Source of the DNA: Heligmosomoides polygyrus polygyrus
Taxonomy: Eukaryota > Nematoda > Chromadorea > Rhabditida > Heligmosomidae
DNA: 64,000 nucleotides
Direction of reading: 5' to 3'
Assembly: GCA_947396885.1 (NCBI GenBank)
Contig: OX377206.1
Span: 44,065,631-44,129,630 of the forward strand
Shown: positions 63,272-63,506 of the stretch, piece after piece
How the letters are laid out: each line of letters begins with the position of its first letter
How positions within the stretch are numbered: the first letter of the stretch is position 1
The notes under the pieces: model-generated
Told to the model about the DNA's origin: nothing
Database searches by the model: none
What the model saw: the letters and a program-made list of their open reading frames with translations, nothing else
Translations under genes and position numbers: made by a program

Positions 63272-63506
63272 GAGTCCTCACCCTTGTATTTGTAAAGGTA
63301 TCCTATTTTTGTCCTATACAGATGCATTTTTAGCATGTGAGAAACAGTGTGGAGCTCATCGAGGAGAAAGATAGCTTGTCGGCTGTGGAGCGGAAAAACA
63401 AGGACAGACTTCAACGGGAGTTGACAGACTTTGTTTCCGCCTTGAATACCGTCTCTGATGACCATATTCGCACTCTGAAAGAAGCTAATTTGAATGATGC
63501 AAGCAG
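2395..63506 (+). CDS. sec-3: Exocyst complex subunit Sec3/EXOC1, N-terminal part (7 exons, gene continues past window)
   Basis: Sec3 is a subunit of the exocyst, the octameric tether that docks secretory vesicles at the plasma membrane; its N-terminal domain binds PI(4,5)P2 and Rho GTPases. Seven exons join in frame to 887 coding nucleotides (295 codons plus two bases). In order they align, from memory, with human EXOC1. The start [13 protein letters not shown] matches MTAIKHALQRDIF. A PH-like part ends in [12 protein letters not shown] linker runs to [24 protein letters not shown] is nearly identical to the human coiled-coil start, and the last exon aligns without gaps over at least 34 residues. 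Exons 2-6 end in phase 0. Full EXOC1 proteins are near 800-900 residues, so about two thirds lies downstream. Introns of 22.3, 9.8 and 27.8 kb are packed with transposons. No frameshift or stop breaks the joined frame. Confidence 0.92.
2624..2723 (+). CDS. sec-3: sec-3 exon 2
   Basis: It completes Arg45 and reads to Lys78, ending at a GTGAGT donor. YFVKGEKDD and RDVKEVDG match the human VVKVKKSDKGD and RDLAVVDA stretches of the PH-like domain. The acceptor (CCGTAAG) is weaker than the nematode TTTCAG consensus. The nearby CAG alternative at 2598 runs into a stop, which supports this choice. The 95-bp intron before it is the only short one until exon 4. Confidence 0.85.
2821..3877 (-). pseudogene. 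RTE-type retrotransposon (family 2), 3' part of reverse transcriptase ORF
   Basis: On the minus strand this piece encodes RT motifs [36 protein letters not shown] and VNMANNLAP, then the nuclease-less C-terminal tail of RTE proteins. There is a local duplication of the SYVYL segment. Its 3' end is at 2821. The matching 5' half lies at 5657-6005, beyond an inserted DNA transposon. A G17 homopolymer at 2995-3011 and several shifts break the frame. Confidence 0.8.
3878..5656. mobile_element. 1.8-kb DNA transposon with long inverted ends, inserted in the RTE copy
   Basis: The two ends mirror each other. GAGACTTGACGTTACACTTA near 3879 matches the reverse complement of the sequence ending near 5656, and the match runs inward over GATGAAATTTTCACGGACGAGTTGTCC. 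It continues less well for about 200 bp (GATACTCA and TGCGTGCGGTCGC occur on both arms). The interior has no transposase. A fragment of the same terminus appears near 63575-63615. The element splits an RTE reverse transcriptase, which dates it after the RTE insertion. Confidence 0.65.
5657..6005 (-). pseudogene. RTE-type retrotransposon (family 2), middle of reverse transcriptase
   Basis: The minus strand encodes [35 protein letters not shown] and [18 protein letters not shown], the fingers and first palm motifs of the RTE reverse transcriptase, across at least two frames. It is continuous with 2821-3877 once the intervening transposon is removed. The 5' end of the RTE is missing. Confidence 0.8.
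6493..6625. repeat. hAT-like MITE fragment with GGAAACGGAA words
   Basis: The end CAGGGATGTGCGGAA is followed by repeated TTCCG/CGGAA words, as at 53935-54046 in the opposite orientation. Only one terminus is recognisable. Confidence 0.4.
6626..7430. other. AT-rich stretch without supported features
   Basis: Low-complexity A/T-rich DNA with simple ATTTC repeats near 6938-6955. I see no coding, tRNA or clear transposon signal. A minus-strand frame just upstream (6156-6392) has no recognisable domain. Confidence 0.4.
7434..8947 (-). pseudogene. CR1-like LINE reverse transcriptase fragment
   Basis: The minus strand encodes, from right to left, [11 protein letters not shown] and [14 protein letters not shown]. 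These are followed by [12 protein letters not shown] and [19 protein letters not shown], then [20 protein letters not shown] (a degraded PQGS motif), and finally [12 protein letters not shown] and VKDLGVLFE. These are consecutive motifs of a CR1/Jockey-type reverse transcriptase, broken by several frameshifts. It is 5'-truncated near 8947, exactly where a perfect palindrome begins. Confidence 0.75.
8951..8997. repeat. Perfect 47-bp snap-back palindrome
   Basis: Arms 8951-8973 and 8975-8997 are exact reverse complements of 23 bp with a 1-base spacer. It sits at the 5' truncation point of the CR1-like copy, suggesting template switching or repair during LINE insertion. Confidence 0.9.
9040..9320. 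repeat. Dispersed repeat, copy 1 (partner at 52080-52330)
   Basis: About 250 bp is shared with 52080-52330, including GGTGACTTATT, CGAGAACCATCT and CACCATGAGTAATCAGTC-like words. It is non-coding. It precedes tandem array 1, whereas the second copy precedes an RTE fragment. Confidence 0.6.
9367..10445. repeat. Hairpin-bearing tandem array, copy 1
   Basis: It opens with ACTATATAATTGAGTTAGCT and a hairpin (9407-9450, GAGGCGTATC paired with GATACGCCTC). Diverged units of about 180-270 bp follow, with TGCTGCAGCAGAGGA, GGCGTCTGCGCGCG and GAATCCAGAAG words. Two near-identical units at about 9986 and 10170 are 184 bp apart. An ~88-nt stem-loop lies at 9730-9817. The same array occurs at 58869-60210. 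Both strands are open over long stretches, but coding is not credible because the frames are set by the repeat. Confidence 0.8.
10446..11870. other. Unassigned intronic DNA
   Basis: No gene or clear transposon is visible. A segment at 10845-10915 (AAGTGCAAGGCATGCC...GAGCACTTGTA) resembles 60440-60490 and may be a small tRNA-like or inverted repeat. The remainder is AT-rich and unremarkable. Confidence 0.35.
11880..12330. repeat. GC-rich palindromic MITE-like element
   Basis: A G-run at 11879-11890 leads into about 440 bp rich in GCCGC/GCGGC words. The centre is a near-perfect palindrome. Arms 12181-12203 and 12216-12238 match exactly over 23 bp around TGCCGCGGCA. GATAAT is repeated three times just before it. 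I could not define terminal inverted repeats precisely. Confidence 0.45.
12340..13080. other. Unassigned DNA, including right end of the 6.9-kb candidate
   Basis: No coding signal. The stretch at 12830-12945 carries the CGTTAAA and CGGTAAAT words discussed for the 6010-12945 element. Confidence 0.35.
13085..13425 (+). repeat. tRNA-like SINE family 2, copy 1
   Basis: It contains an internal RNA polymerase III promoter-like pair: A box TGGCGGAGTCGG near 13299 and B box AGTTCGACTCC near 13356. The whole ~340-bp unit recurs in reverse complement at 19970-20310, including the flanking ATGATCA and GTTGTTATTA words. The tRNA-like part is in the 3' half. No long ORF with a domain is present. Confidence 0.6.
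13510..15062 (-). mobile_element. Tc1-like transposon with IR/DR ends, inserted in the 5' LTR
   Basis: The element is 1,553 bp, flanked by TA (13508-13509 and 15063-15064). Inverted repeats of about 190 bp begin CAGTGCGTTTCAAAAGTATG. Each carries a second internal copy of TTTCAAAAGTATGTAGCCAC (about 13673 left, 14865 right), the IR/DR arrangement of some Tc1 elements. Degraded transposase pieces on the minus strand include an HTH-like segment ([18 protein letters not shown]), [10 protein letters not shown] and [20 protein letters not shown] with the catalytic glutamate. Multiple frameshifts make it inactive. Confidence 0.85.
13768..14665 (-). pseudogene. Degenerate Tc1-like transposase
   Basis: Reading right to left, the pieces are an N-terminal HTH region (14459-14665), a middle segment, LQQDNAALH (second catalytic Asp) and NPMENMWG (catalytic Glu) near 13900. 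At least three frame changes separate them, so no intact DDE transposase is made. It would act by cut-and-paste at TA sites if intact. Confidence 0.75.
15061..15254 (+). repeat. 5' LTR, main portion
   Basis: About 190 bp match the 3' LTR at 19432-19623 at roughly 85-90 percent by eye. A TATATAAGG box sits near 15134 and an AATAAA word near 15202. The first nine bases of this LTR are left of the Tc1-like insertion, at 13499-13507. Confidence 0.8.
15601..17112 (+). pseudogene. LTR element gag, broken
   Basis: The start at 15601 gives a coiled-coil-rich N-terminal region ([20 protein letters not shown], then leucine-rich stretches) that runs into a MITE at 16034. A capsid-like segment resumes at 16876 ([35 protein letters not shown]), typical of retrotransposon Gag that multimerises around the RNA. 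A stop after LDD at 17110 and shifts near 16170-16870 break it. Confidence 0.65.
16034..16172. mobile_element. MITE with GCGTTCTA ends, uninterrupted copy inside gag
   Basis: A 139-bp unit with ends GCGTTCTAACCCC and GGGGGTAGAACGCC. It is the same family as 951-1195 but lacks the nested 100-bp insertion. It interrupts the gag reading frame of the LTR element. Confidence 0.75.
17393..17434 (+). other. Gag zinc knuckle with an internal stop
   Basis: Translated in frame, the spacing is Cys-X2-Cys-X4-His-X4-Cys, the CCHC nucleic-acid-binding knuckle of retroelement Gag. The residue after the first Cys is a TAG stop, so the motif is decayed. Confidence 0.6.
17573..17880 (+). pseudogene. Retropepsin-like protease domain, catalytic motif lost
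   Basis: [13 protein letters not shown] aligns with the LDTGSQVSII active-site loop of retroelement aspartic proteases, but the Asp-Thr-Gly triad reads Asp-Ser-Val. Downstream, after a stop at 17828, [13 protein letters not shown] resembles the second conserved ILG region. It would cleave the Gag polyprotein; this copy cannot. Confidence 0.65.
18124..19420 (+). pseudogene. Second ORF region of the LTR element, function unknown
   Basis: Three overlapping pieces in two or three frames (18124-18576, 18573-18851, 18855-19418) appear to be one decayed ORF. The middle reads smoothly ([38 protein letters not shown]). The end is rich in Arg, His and Asp repeats ([15 protein letters not shown]). I see no reverse transcriptase, integrase or envelope signature, and I do not recognise the family. 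Confidence 0.5.
19425..19623 (+). repeat. 3' LTR
   Basis: It begins TGTGTGTTG and ends near GTCGACA, with a TATATAAGGC box near 19506. It is the partner of 13499-13507 plus 15063-15254. Confidence 0.8.
19970..20310 (-). repeat. tRNA-like SINE family 2, copy 2
   Basis: Reverse-complement counterpart of 13085-13425. The tRNA-like part (about 20050-20120) has an A box TGGCGCAGTCGG and a B box GAGTTCCAGTCC. It is well matched across the ~340 bp. Confidence 0.6.
20340..20650 (+). repeat. tRNA-like SINE family 3, copy 1
   Basis: It carries GGGGCGCAGTGAATAGTAAC (A-box-like, 20478) and AGTTCGGGTCCC (B-box-like, about 20524). The same block lies in the same orientation at 38280-38530, including downstream GGATCCTGACATCTACACA/GGGTCCTGACGTCTCCACA words. 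Confidence 0.6.
20650..21645. other. Unassigned DNA with two overlapping open frames
   Basis: Frames at 21157-21654 and 21233-21643 overlap on the same strand and are low-complexity (Thr/Ser/Arg). Their codons derive from repeated GACGAGCACAGG and GACGTCAGC words. I do not believe either is a gene. The stretch at 20800-21050 has CCGTAACCTA words in both halves and may be a small MITE. Confidence 0.3.
21650..23621 (-). mobile_element. Non-autonomous LTR element, copy B
   Basis: It is flanked by CTCT on both sides (21646-21649 and 23622-23625), a 4-bp target duplication. The left LTR is 21650-22025. The right one (23305-23621) lacks about 60 bp at its inner end, together with the primer-binding region. 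LTRs begin TGTAAT and end ATTACA and contain a GATATAAAAGC TATA box. The ~1.3-kb interior is related along its length to the + strand copy at 35970-38031 and encodes no gag or pol. Confidence 0.85.
23935..24670 (-). pseudogene. RTE-type retrotransposon (family 1) fragment, linker before RT
   Basis: The minus strand encodes [45 protein letters not shown] and [10 protein letters not shown], in several frames. These belong to the segment between endonuclease and reverse transcriptase in the abundant strongylid RTE family that also occurs at 49950-51853. Both ends are missing. Confidence 0.75.
25021..25119 (+). CDS. sec-3: sec-3 exon 3
   Basis: 33 codons, phase 0 at both ends, with a GATTCAG acceptor and a GTGGTG donor. 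It encodes the end of the lipid-binding domain ([21 protein letters not shown]), matching the human EFDLHF...ASSTAEKNAFI stretch. It follows a 22.3-kb intron. Confidence 0.9.
25186..25320 (+). CDS. sec-3: sec-3 exon 4
   Basis: 45 codons, phase 0, with a strong GCTTTCAG acceptor and a GTACGT donor. [13 protein letters not shown] aligns with human LNQRYLRKKIDF. The rest is an acidic linker (TTDEDNTD), variable in the family. Only 66 bp of intron separates it from exon 3. Confidence 0.92.
25505..25591 (+). CDS. sec-3: sec-3 exon 5
   Basis: 29 codons, phase 0, with an ATTTTCAG acceptor and a GTACGA donor. [15 protein letters not shown] and EADKFAE match human AREEQDIEIMMEGCE and NAEAFAE, just before the coiled coil. 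Joining to exon 6 gives FAE followed by [13 protein letters not shown], the same register as human FAEKLSRELQVLDGAN. Confidence 0.92.
25662..25742 (+). other. Possible cryptic or optional sec-3 exon
   Basis: A long pyrimidine tract and a CTGCAG acceptor lie 70 bp after exon 5. An open frame in phase 0 then runs 29 codons to a stop at 25750. It contains [10 protein letters not shown], reminiscent of the human KLSRELQ segment that exon 6 already supplies. The only phase-0 donor is a weak GTGCAT. It could be an optional exon, a relic of a duplicated exon, or chance; the direct exon 5-6 join needs no insertion. Confidence 0.25.
25745..26265. repeat. GC-rich repeat with CCGCGAT-N-CTATCGCGG words
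   Basis: A sharp shift to high GC begins just after the possible cryptic exon. CCGCGATGCTATCGCGG (25952) and CCGCGATTCTATCGCGGCG (26224) are self-complementary blocks about 270 bp apart, suggesting a MITE of the CGTCGCC group. Open frames here are composition artefacts. Confidence 0.4.
26268..26417. mobile_element. 150-bp MITE with GGGCCTG ends
   Basis: The inverted ends are about 27 bp: GGGCCTGTTTATACTTCGCG and GGGCCTGCTCACACTCCGCG (reverse complement of the right side). All differences are transitions. Confidence 0.65.
26436..27339 (-). mobile_element. Mariner-type element, truncated, G-rich ends
   Basis: TA flanks both ends (26434-26435 and 27340-27341). The ends are G-runs followed by CAAAAGTAAT/CGAAAGTAAT and TCTCA/AGACA words. 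The minus strand encodes the C-terminal catalytic half of a mariner transposase: [44 protein letters not shown] and [15 protein letters not shown]. Counting 34 residues from the second Asp, the third catalytic Asp is a Thr. The N-terminal DNA-binding half is missing, and the element is 904 bp against about 1.3 kb for full copies. Confidence 0.8.
27342..28200 (-). pseudogene. BEL/Pao retrotransposon gag fragment
   Basis: The minus strand encodes [36 protein letters not shown] and [10 protein letters not shown] (DUF1759-like Gag), then [38 protein letters not shown] and [11 protein letters not shown] (zinc-binding start). A frameshift near 27730-27830 splits it. The mariner at 26436-27339 cuts it off. 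No protease, RT or integrase follows. DNA at 28200-28620 may be its 5' flank or LTR, but I could not prove LTR structure. Confidence 0.7.
28829..29062. repeat. CGTCGCC-type MITE, diverged copy
   Basis: CATATGTTATACGTTGGCAACG at the left and GGCGACGGGAGTATATC at the right resemble the termini of copies at 130-690 and 31733. The interior has the same CG-rich words. Confidence 0.45.
29063..29838. repeat. Unassigned DNA with a diverged ~120-bp direct repeat
   Basis: AAACTGATGCCAGATTCATG (29339) recurs as AAACTGGTGTCAGATTCGTG (29460), each followed by CAAATAAC. A related GTCAGATTCGTG word is at 20998. No coding signal. Confidence 0.4.
30131..30496. mobile_element. 366-bp GCC-repeat foldback MITE
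   Basis: The ends are AAGCCCCTTTCATACTCGT and its exact reverse complement ACGAGTATGAAAGGGGCTT (19 bp). The interior is dominated by GCC/GGC trinucleotides, including GGCGGCGGCGGCCGCCGCC, so the single strand would fold strongly on itself. The open frames over it are by-products of the GCC tract. Confidence 0.8.
30506..31490 (+). pseudogene. Tc1-like transposase, broken
   Basis: The start at 30506 gives [20 protein letters not shown], the N-terminal HTH (paired-like) region. Further pieces in shifted frames are [31 protein letters not shown] (first catalytic Asp), FMQDNETVQ (second Asp, with a nearby stop) and [20 protein letters not shown] (Glu of the DDE triad). Two or more frameshifts plus stops separate them. 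It is a cut-and-paste transposase relic. Confidence 0.8.
31733..32190 (+). repeat. CGTCGCC-rich MITE-like repeat, copy 2
   Basis: Reverse-complement counterpart of 130-690: GCCTATGTTATACTTCGGCG at the left, then GGAGTATTTTGTTTGTGGGT, AAAGTGCAAAAACGCCCGTC and AGTTTCTTTGGCATTTTC words. It lies just past the Tc1-like element. Confidence 0.65.
32191..32889. other. Unassigned AT-rich DNA
   Basis: No coding signal. A short inverted repeat near 32801-32850 pairs TTGACAGTGACGTGAAAGA with the reverse complement of CACGTCGCTGTCAA. ACAGGGTATCCTAAAAAATA at 32569 resembles a Tc1-type terminus. Confidence 0.35.
32890..33085 (-). repeat. CGTCGCC-rich MITE-like repeat, copy 3 (GC end only)
   Basis: It ends GCCGAAGTATAACATAGGCCTAT, matching the termini of copies 1 and 2. 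GCGACGTCGG words fill the interior. Confidence 0.55.
33090..33860 (-). pseudogene. Degenerate mariner-type transposase
   Basis: Read on the minus strand in several frames, it recalls mariner motifs: [40 protein letters not shown] (degraded WW..GVIHY..L.PG), and an [13 protein letters not shown] segment near 33150-33180. The upstream HTH region near 33560-33720 is barely recognisable. Ends were not found. Confidence 0.55.
33953..34064. repeat. Partial copy of the GGTACTAAGCGGGCTG MITE
   Basis: About 110 bp match the left half of the complete element at 47877-48078 (GTACTAAGCGGGCTGGTG, ACGGGTAAGTTAGATCA, TCTGTGCTCTCCT). The right half is missing where it joins the maT-like element. Confidence 0.6.
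34065..35035 (+). pseudogene. maT-like (DD37D) transposase relic
   Basis: The + strand encodes [20 protein letters not shown] (N-terminal linker), [37 protein letters not shown] and [20 protein letters not shown]. Counting between the Asp of QQDSAPAH and the Asp of NPLDFF gives 37 residues, the maT signature. Stops at 34312 and 34566 and frame changes inactivate it. The right end TTTTTGCGCACCCTATA near 35017-35033 looks like a terminal repeat; the left end is lost. Confidence 0.75.
35406..35564 (+). CDS. sec-3: sec-3 exon 6
   Basis: 53 codons, phase 0. This is the most conserved stretch in the window: [17 protein letters not shown] followed by an [13 protein letters not shown] coiled coil, matching human [17 protein letters not shown] and LLDEALKEVDQIE. 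The acceptor is AATTATAG. The GTGGGT donor is preferred over reading on, because the next exon then aligns to human without a gap. It lies 9.8 kb after exon 5. Confidence 0.92.
35565..35969. other. Start of sec-3 intron 6, little recognisable content
   Basis: AT-rich intronic DNA after exon 6. The 35860-35960 part (ATAACGC, GGATAAGACGC, GCGGATTTTT) looks like a tigger/pogo-type terminal sequence but is too short to assign. Confidence 0.35.
35970..38031 (+). mobile_element. Non-autonomous LTR element, copy A (complete)
   Basis: The flanks are GCGG on both sides (35966-35969 and 38032-38035), a 4-bp target duplication. LTRs at 35970-36347 (378 bp) and 37652-38031 (380 bp) are nearly identical, begin TGTAAT, end ATTACA, and contain GATATAAAAGC and AATAAA signals. 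TGGAGGTCCCGGC directly after the 5' LTR has the form of a tRNA primer-binding site. The 1.3-kb interior has no gag, protease, RT or integrase, so it must be moved by another element's enzymes. It is in opposite orientation to copy B. Confidence 0.9.
37157..38002 (+). other. 281-codon open frame across interior and 3' LTR of copy A
   Basis: The frame starts [20 protein letters not shown] and includes a proline run ([11 protein letters not shown]). It then reads through the 3' LTR, which argues against a true protein. The interior part is also open in copy B (22166-22612, minus), but the two copies are very similar in DNA, so shared openness is weak evidence. No domain is recognised. Confidence 0.25.
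38040..38530 (+). repeat. tRNA-like SINE family 3, copy 2
   Basis: GGGGCGCAGTGGATAATGGC (38368) and GGGGGTTCAATCC (38405) form an A/B-box-like pair. The body matches 20340-20650. Its upstream part (38040-38280) matches 48890-49060 (GTATAGG, ACGGGGAGAACGGGTCAT, CACCCCTCATTTAGTAT). Confidence 0.6.
38531..39000. other. Unassigned DNA with ATCCGGA-type words
   Basis: GGATCCGACGCCGATGCGGA near 38711 and AAATCCGATCCGG near 38957 form repeated ATCCG/CGGAT words, as in the subterminal parts of some hAT elements. No coding signal. Confidence 0.3.
39005..39385 (+). repeat. tRNA-like SINE family 1, copy 1
   Basis: It contains GTTACCGCGGAGGTAGTGG (A-box region, about 39249) and GGTTCGGTCCC (B box, 39295), followed by a conserved tail with AAAACTATCATACACGTTTG. 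It matches the reverse complement of 39690-40125 and 55075-55490. Confidence 0.65.
39690..40125 (-). repeat. tRNA-like SINE family 1, copy 2 (tRNA-Gly(GCC)-like head)
   Basis: On the minus strand GTGGCGCAGGGGTAGTG and GTTGGTTCGATCCCA give clear A and B boxes about 35 bases apart. The anticodon loop reads CCGCCAC (GCC, glycine), and CGGCC/GGCCG can close an acceptor stem. It lies inverted to copy 1 about 300 bp away. Confidence 0.7.
40234..42994. mobile_element. hAT-family element, 2.76 kb, carrying an RTE fragment
   Basis: An exact 8-bp target duplication ATCGGCAG flanks it (40226-40233 and 42995-43002). The ends are CAGGGATGGGCGGAA in inverted orientation, followed by subterminal CAGAAAACAG repeats at both sides. 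No transposase is visible, so it is non-autonomous. About 1.3 kb of the interior is a decayed RTE copy. Confidence 0.88.
41107..42391 (+). pseudogene. RTE-type retrotransposon (family 2) inside the hAT element
   Basis: The + strand encodes [105 protein letters not shown] and [16 protein letters not shown] in shifting frames. It ends with GACGACAGATGATATAAGTG, like the other family-2 tails. The YADD-type catalytic segment is largely deleted near 41580-41630. Same family as 2821-6005. Confidence 0.8.
43003..43682. other. Flanking DNA with MITE and Tc1-type fragments
   Basis: 43215-43270 is a partial copy (minus) of the GCGTTCTA MITE body (GTAAGGCAGCCGTTAGACTC). TACAGGGTGCGTGAAAAGTA at 43437 resembles a Tc1/mariner terminus without a visible partner. 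No gene. Confidence 0.4.
43683..44563 (+). mobile_element. Mariner, internally deleted, clean ends
   Basis: TA flanks (43681-43682 and 44564-44565) surround inverted ends beginning CCAGGCTGTCCAATAATT. The transposase starts at 43851. At 881 bp it is about 400 bp shorter than a full mariner; the missing part is inside the transposase. The ends are well matched, so it could still be mobilised by a full-length relative. Confidence 0.9.
43851..44566 (+). pseudogene. Mariner transposase with internal deletion
   Basis: The N-terminal HTH half is intact to about 44042 ([44 protein letters not shown]). After a jump, the next frame supplies the catalytic end: [32 protein letters not shown] and [19 protein letters not shown], with 34 residues between the second and third Asp. 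The segment with the first catalytic Asp is deleted and the frame is shifted at the junction. A TATATAAGG box lies at 43806. Confidence 0.88.
44564..44925. other. Unassigned DNA between mariner and Penelope-like element
   Basis: No coding or repeat signal that I can name. Confidence 0.3.
44930..46760 (+). pseudogene. Penelope-like element reverse transcriptase, broken
   Basis: + strand pieces in several frames: [40 protein letters not shown] with [41 protein letters not shown] (catalytic YMDD at about 46288) and [15 protein letters not shown]. The KLHK motif and overall order recall nematode Penelope-like elements; assignment is from memory and other reverse-transcriptase classes are possible. 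Frameshifts and stops are frequent, and a 20-bp snap-back insertion interrupts it at 45850. No GIY-YIG endonuclease was seen downstream. Confidence 0.65.
45850..45895. repeat. Perfect palindrome, 20-bp arms, 6-base loop
   Basis: Arms 45850-45869 and 45876-45895 are exact reverse complements around AATATA. It lies within the Penelope-like reverse transcriptase, where one arm (CTACAAAATGT) continues the coding sequence. The other is therefore a local inverted duplication. Confidence 0.9.
46761..47435. other. Unassigned DNA after the Penelope-like element
   Basis: C/T-rich stretch; an open frame at 46998-47216 is hydrophobic but without recognisable domain. It may be the 3' part of the retroelement. 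Confidence 0.3.
47440..47780 (-). repeat. tRNA-like SINE family 4, copy 1
   Basis: On the minus strand the 5' head reads GGGCGCGTGTAGCGCAGTCGG (split here: A box TAGCGCAGTCGG), and a GGTTCGGATTTCC B box follows. The body matches 60575-60860 closely (TGGTACCAATTCACCGA, ACATGAATGCGTATTTGGCC) and 48150-48400 in the opposite orientation. Confidence 0.75.
47877..48078. mobile_element. 202-bp MITE with exact 8-bp target duplication
   Basis: The ends GGTACTAAGCGGGCTG and CAGCCCGCTAAGTACC are inverted with one mismatch. ATAACGTC flanks both sides (47869-47876 and 48079-48086). The 8-bp duplication suggests hAT-type mobilisation. Half of another copy lies at 33953-34064. Confidence 0.88.
48150..48400 (+). 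repeat. tRNA-like SINE family 4, copy 2
   Basis: It matches the reverse complement of 47440-47780. GGGTTTGGGTCCCGTCC is the B-box region, and AATACGCATTCATATTGCAT is the far end. The tRNA-like head is more diverged than in the other copies. Confidence 0.6.
48465..48830. repeat. Possible MITE with GGTAAG words
   Basis: GGGCCCGGATTCGTGAACGA at the left and, in reverse complement, GGCCCTGTGG...TCACGAACGCGG at the right may be diverged inverted ends. Inner GGTAAG/CTTACC words mirror across the segment. No coding signal. Confidence 0.4.
48890..49120 (+). repeat. Partial SINE family 3-like repeat
   Basis: It matches 38040-38340 over the upstream block (GAACGGGGGAGCGAGTCATA, CACCCCTCAATTAGTAT, CTTGTACGCCAT) but ends before the tRNA-like part. 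Confidence 0.5.
49180..49250. repeat. Two-copy tandem duplication, 35-bp unit
   Basis: GCTTTGCACAGGAGCAGTAA occurs at 49179 and 49208 as part of a direct duplication, followed by a third partial GTGCTTTGC. Confidence 0.7.
49950..51853 (+). pseudogene. RTE-type retrotransposon (family 1): endonuclease and first half of reverse transcriptase
   Basis: RTE retrotransposons copy by target-primed reverse transcription using one endonuclease-RT protein. Here the AP-type endonuclease reads from about 49954 ([26 protein letters not shown]) through [27 protein letters not shown] and [19 protein letters not shown] to about 50640. The linker ([13 protein letters not shown]) and RT fingers ([83 protein letters not shown]) follow. 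Stops at 50094 and 50983 and shifts near 51050 and 51350 break it. The catalytic palm segment is missing; the ORF resumes at 54047. Confidence 0.88.
52080..52330. repeat. Dispersed repeat, copy 2, with an acquired hairpin
   Basis: Related to 9040-9320. Here an inverted duplication forms a hairpin (about 52206-52278). GTAGGATTTCCAGGCTGACAG pairs with its near reverse complement at the right (one mismatch), and an inner GAATATTCAC/GTGAATATT pair extends it. Copy 1 lacks this hairpin. Confidence 0.65.
52750..53755 (+). pseudogene. RTE-type retrotransposon (family 2), 3' part
   Basis: 5'-truncated copy with [33 protein letters not shown] (FADD catalytic motif), [15 protein letters not shown] and [16 protein letters not shown]. 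The C-terminal [19 protein letters not shown] and [15 protein letters not shown] follow. One frameshift lies near 53155. The ORF ends at 53698, and a 3' tail with AAGTAAGTAAGT near 53738 is typical of RTE. It lies inside the gap of the family-1 copy. Confidence 0.88.
53935..54046. repeat. hAT-like MITE end
   Basis: In reverse complement it begins CAGAGATGTGCGGAAAATTT, then GGAAAACGGAA-type words, like 6493-6625. It abuts the resumed RTE reading frame. Confidence 0.45.
54047..54540 (+). pseudogene. RTE-type retrotransposon (family 1), C-terminal end
   Basis: The frame [52 protein letters not shown] and [13 protein letters not shown], ending TKRDKR at 54508, is the conserved C-terminus of the family that starts at 49950. 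The tail has repeated ATGATGATGATAATGA. The segment is open for 150 codons. The missing palm region separates it from the 5' part. Confidence 0.85.
54541..55074. other. Unassigned DNA
   Basis: No named feature. A minus-strand frame (54751-54954, ending [12 protein letters not shown]) is basic and without recognised domain. Confidence 0.3.
55075..55490 (-). repeat. tRNA-like SINE family 1, copy 3
   Basis: On the minus strand GGTGGCGCAGGGGTGGTCC (A box) and TTCGTTCGGTCCC (B box) are separated by a longer spacer than in copy 2. The tail with AACTATCATACACG matches copies 1 and 2. Confidence 0.65.
55491..56150. repeat. TTCGAATATTCGAA-rich repeat
   Basis: From about 55880 to 56115, variants of CGAATATTCGAA recur, many self-complementary. 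A similar stretch is at 58640-58815. No gene is visible. Confidence 0.5.
56151..57790 (-). pseudogene. RTE-type retrotransposon (family 1), minus-strand copy
   Basis: Reading right to left: [112 protein letters not shown], then after a gap [40 protein letters not shown]. Broken by frameshifts. 5'-truncated at about 57790, so it has no endonuclease. Same family as 49950-54540, tail to tail with it about 1.6 kb apart. Confidence 0.87.
57791..58865. other. Unassigned DNA; TTCGAAT repeat and AT microsatellite at right end
   Basis: 58640-58815 carries TTCGAATATT-type words like 55880-56115. 58816-58860 is AAAT and TA short tandem repeat. No gene. Confidence 0.4.
58869..60210. repeat. Hairpin-bearing tandem array, copy 2 (233-bp units)
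   Basis: It opens with the same ACTATATAATTGAGTTAGCT and hairpin as 9367-10445. It contains three near-identical 233-bp units (matching points about 59475, 59708, 59941). Each unit holds an ~88-nt stem-loop (59402-59489, 59635-59722, 59868-59955): 17-bp outer arms ATCCCATGTTGAACGG and their complement, then an inner CCCGCG/CGCGGG stem. The third outer arm has ATTTC in place of ATCCC. The array is not coding. Confidence 0.85.
60485..60570. repeat. TA and AAAT microsatellite
   Basis: Short tandem TA runs and AAAT repeats; likely the tail or target of the neighbouring SINE. Confidence 0.8.
60575..60860 (-). repeat. tRNA-like SINE family 4, copy 3
   Basis: The minus strand has the clearest head of the family: TAGCGCAGTCGGAGGAGGCG (A box) and CTGGTTCGGATTTCC (B box). 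It is nearly identical to 47440-47780 over the body. It is flanked on both sides by TA microsatellite. Confidence 0.8.
60861..60932. repeat. TA microsatellite
   Basis: About 70 bases of near-uninterrupted TA repeat next to the SINE head. Confidence 0.9.
61366..62641 (-). mobile_element. Full-length mariner, nearly intact
   Basis: TA flanks (61364-61365 and 62642-62643). The 28-bp inverted ends begin GGTTGTAACGAA and include AATGGCACTG, almost identical. The length of 1,276 bp is canonical for mariner. The transposase is on the minus strand with few lesions, so this is among the youngest DNA transposons in the window. Confidence 0.92.
61437..62460 (-). pseudogene. Mariner transposase with two frameshifts
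   Basis: The start at 62460 gives [21 protein letters not shown] shift near 62340 leads to [20 protein letters not shown] and the second HTH ([20 protein letters not shown]). [15 protein letters not shown] supplies the first catalytic Asp. A second shift at a CCCC run near 61950, plus two TAG codons, precedes [33 protein letters not shown] and [16 protein letters not shown]. The second and third Asp are 34 residues apart, so the DD34D triad is complete, but no single frame spans the protein. Confidence 0.9.
62931..63333. other. End of sec-3 intron 6
   Basis: No gene. A TA microsatellite is at 63232-63266. The exon 7 acceptor follows at 63331-63333. Confidence 0.5.
63334..63506 (+). CDS. sec-3: sec-3 exon 7 (last in window)
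   Basis: 57 codons plus two bases, with a TTTTTAG acceptor and a GTAAAG donor, ending in phase 2. [13 protein letters not shown] and LQRELTDFV align gaplessly with human SVKEQMDQISESN and [21 protein letters not shown] matches GHIKALQEGDL in the central coiled coil. It follows a 27.8-kb intron. The next exon must lie beyond 64000. Confidence 0.9.
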
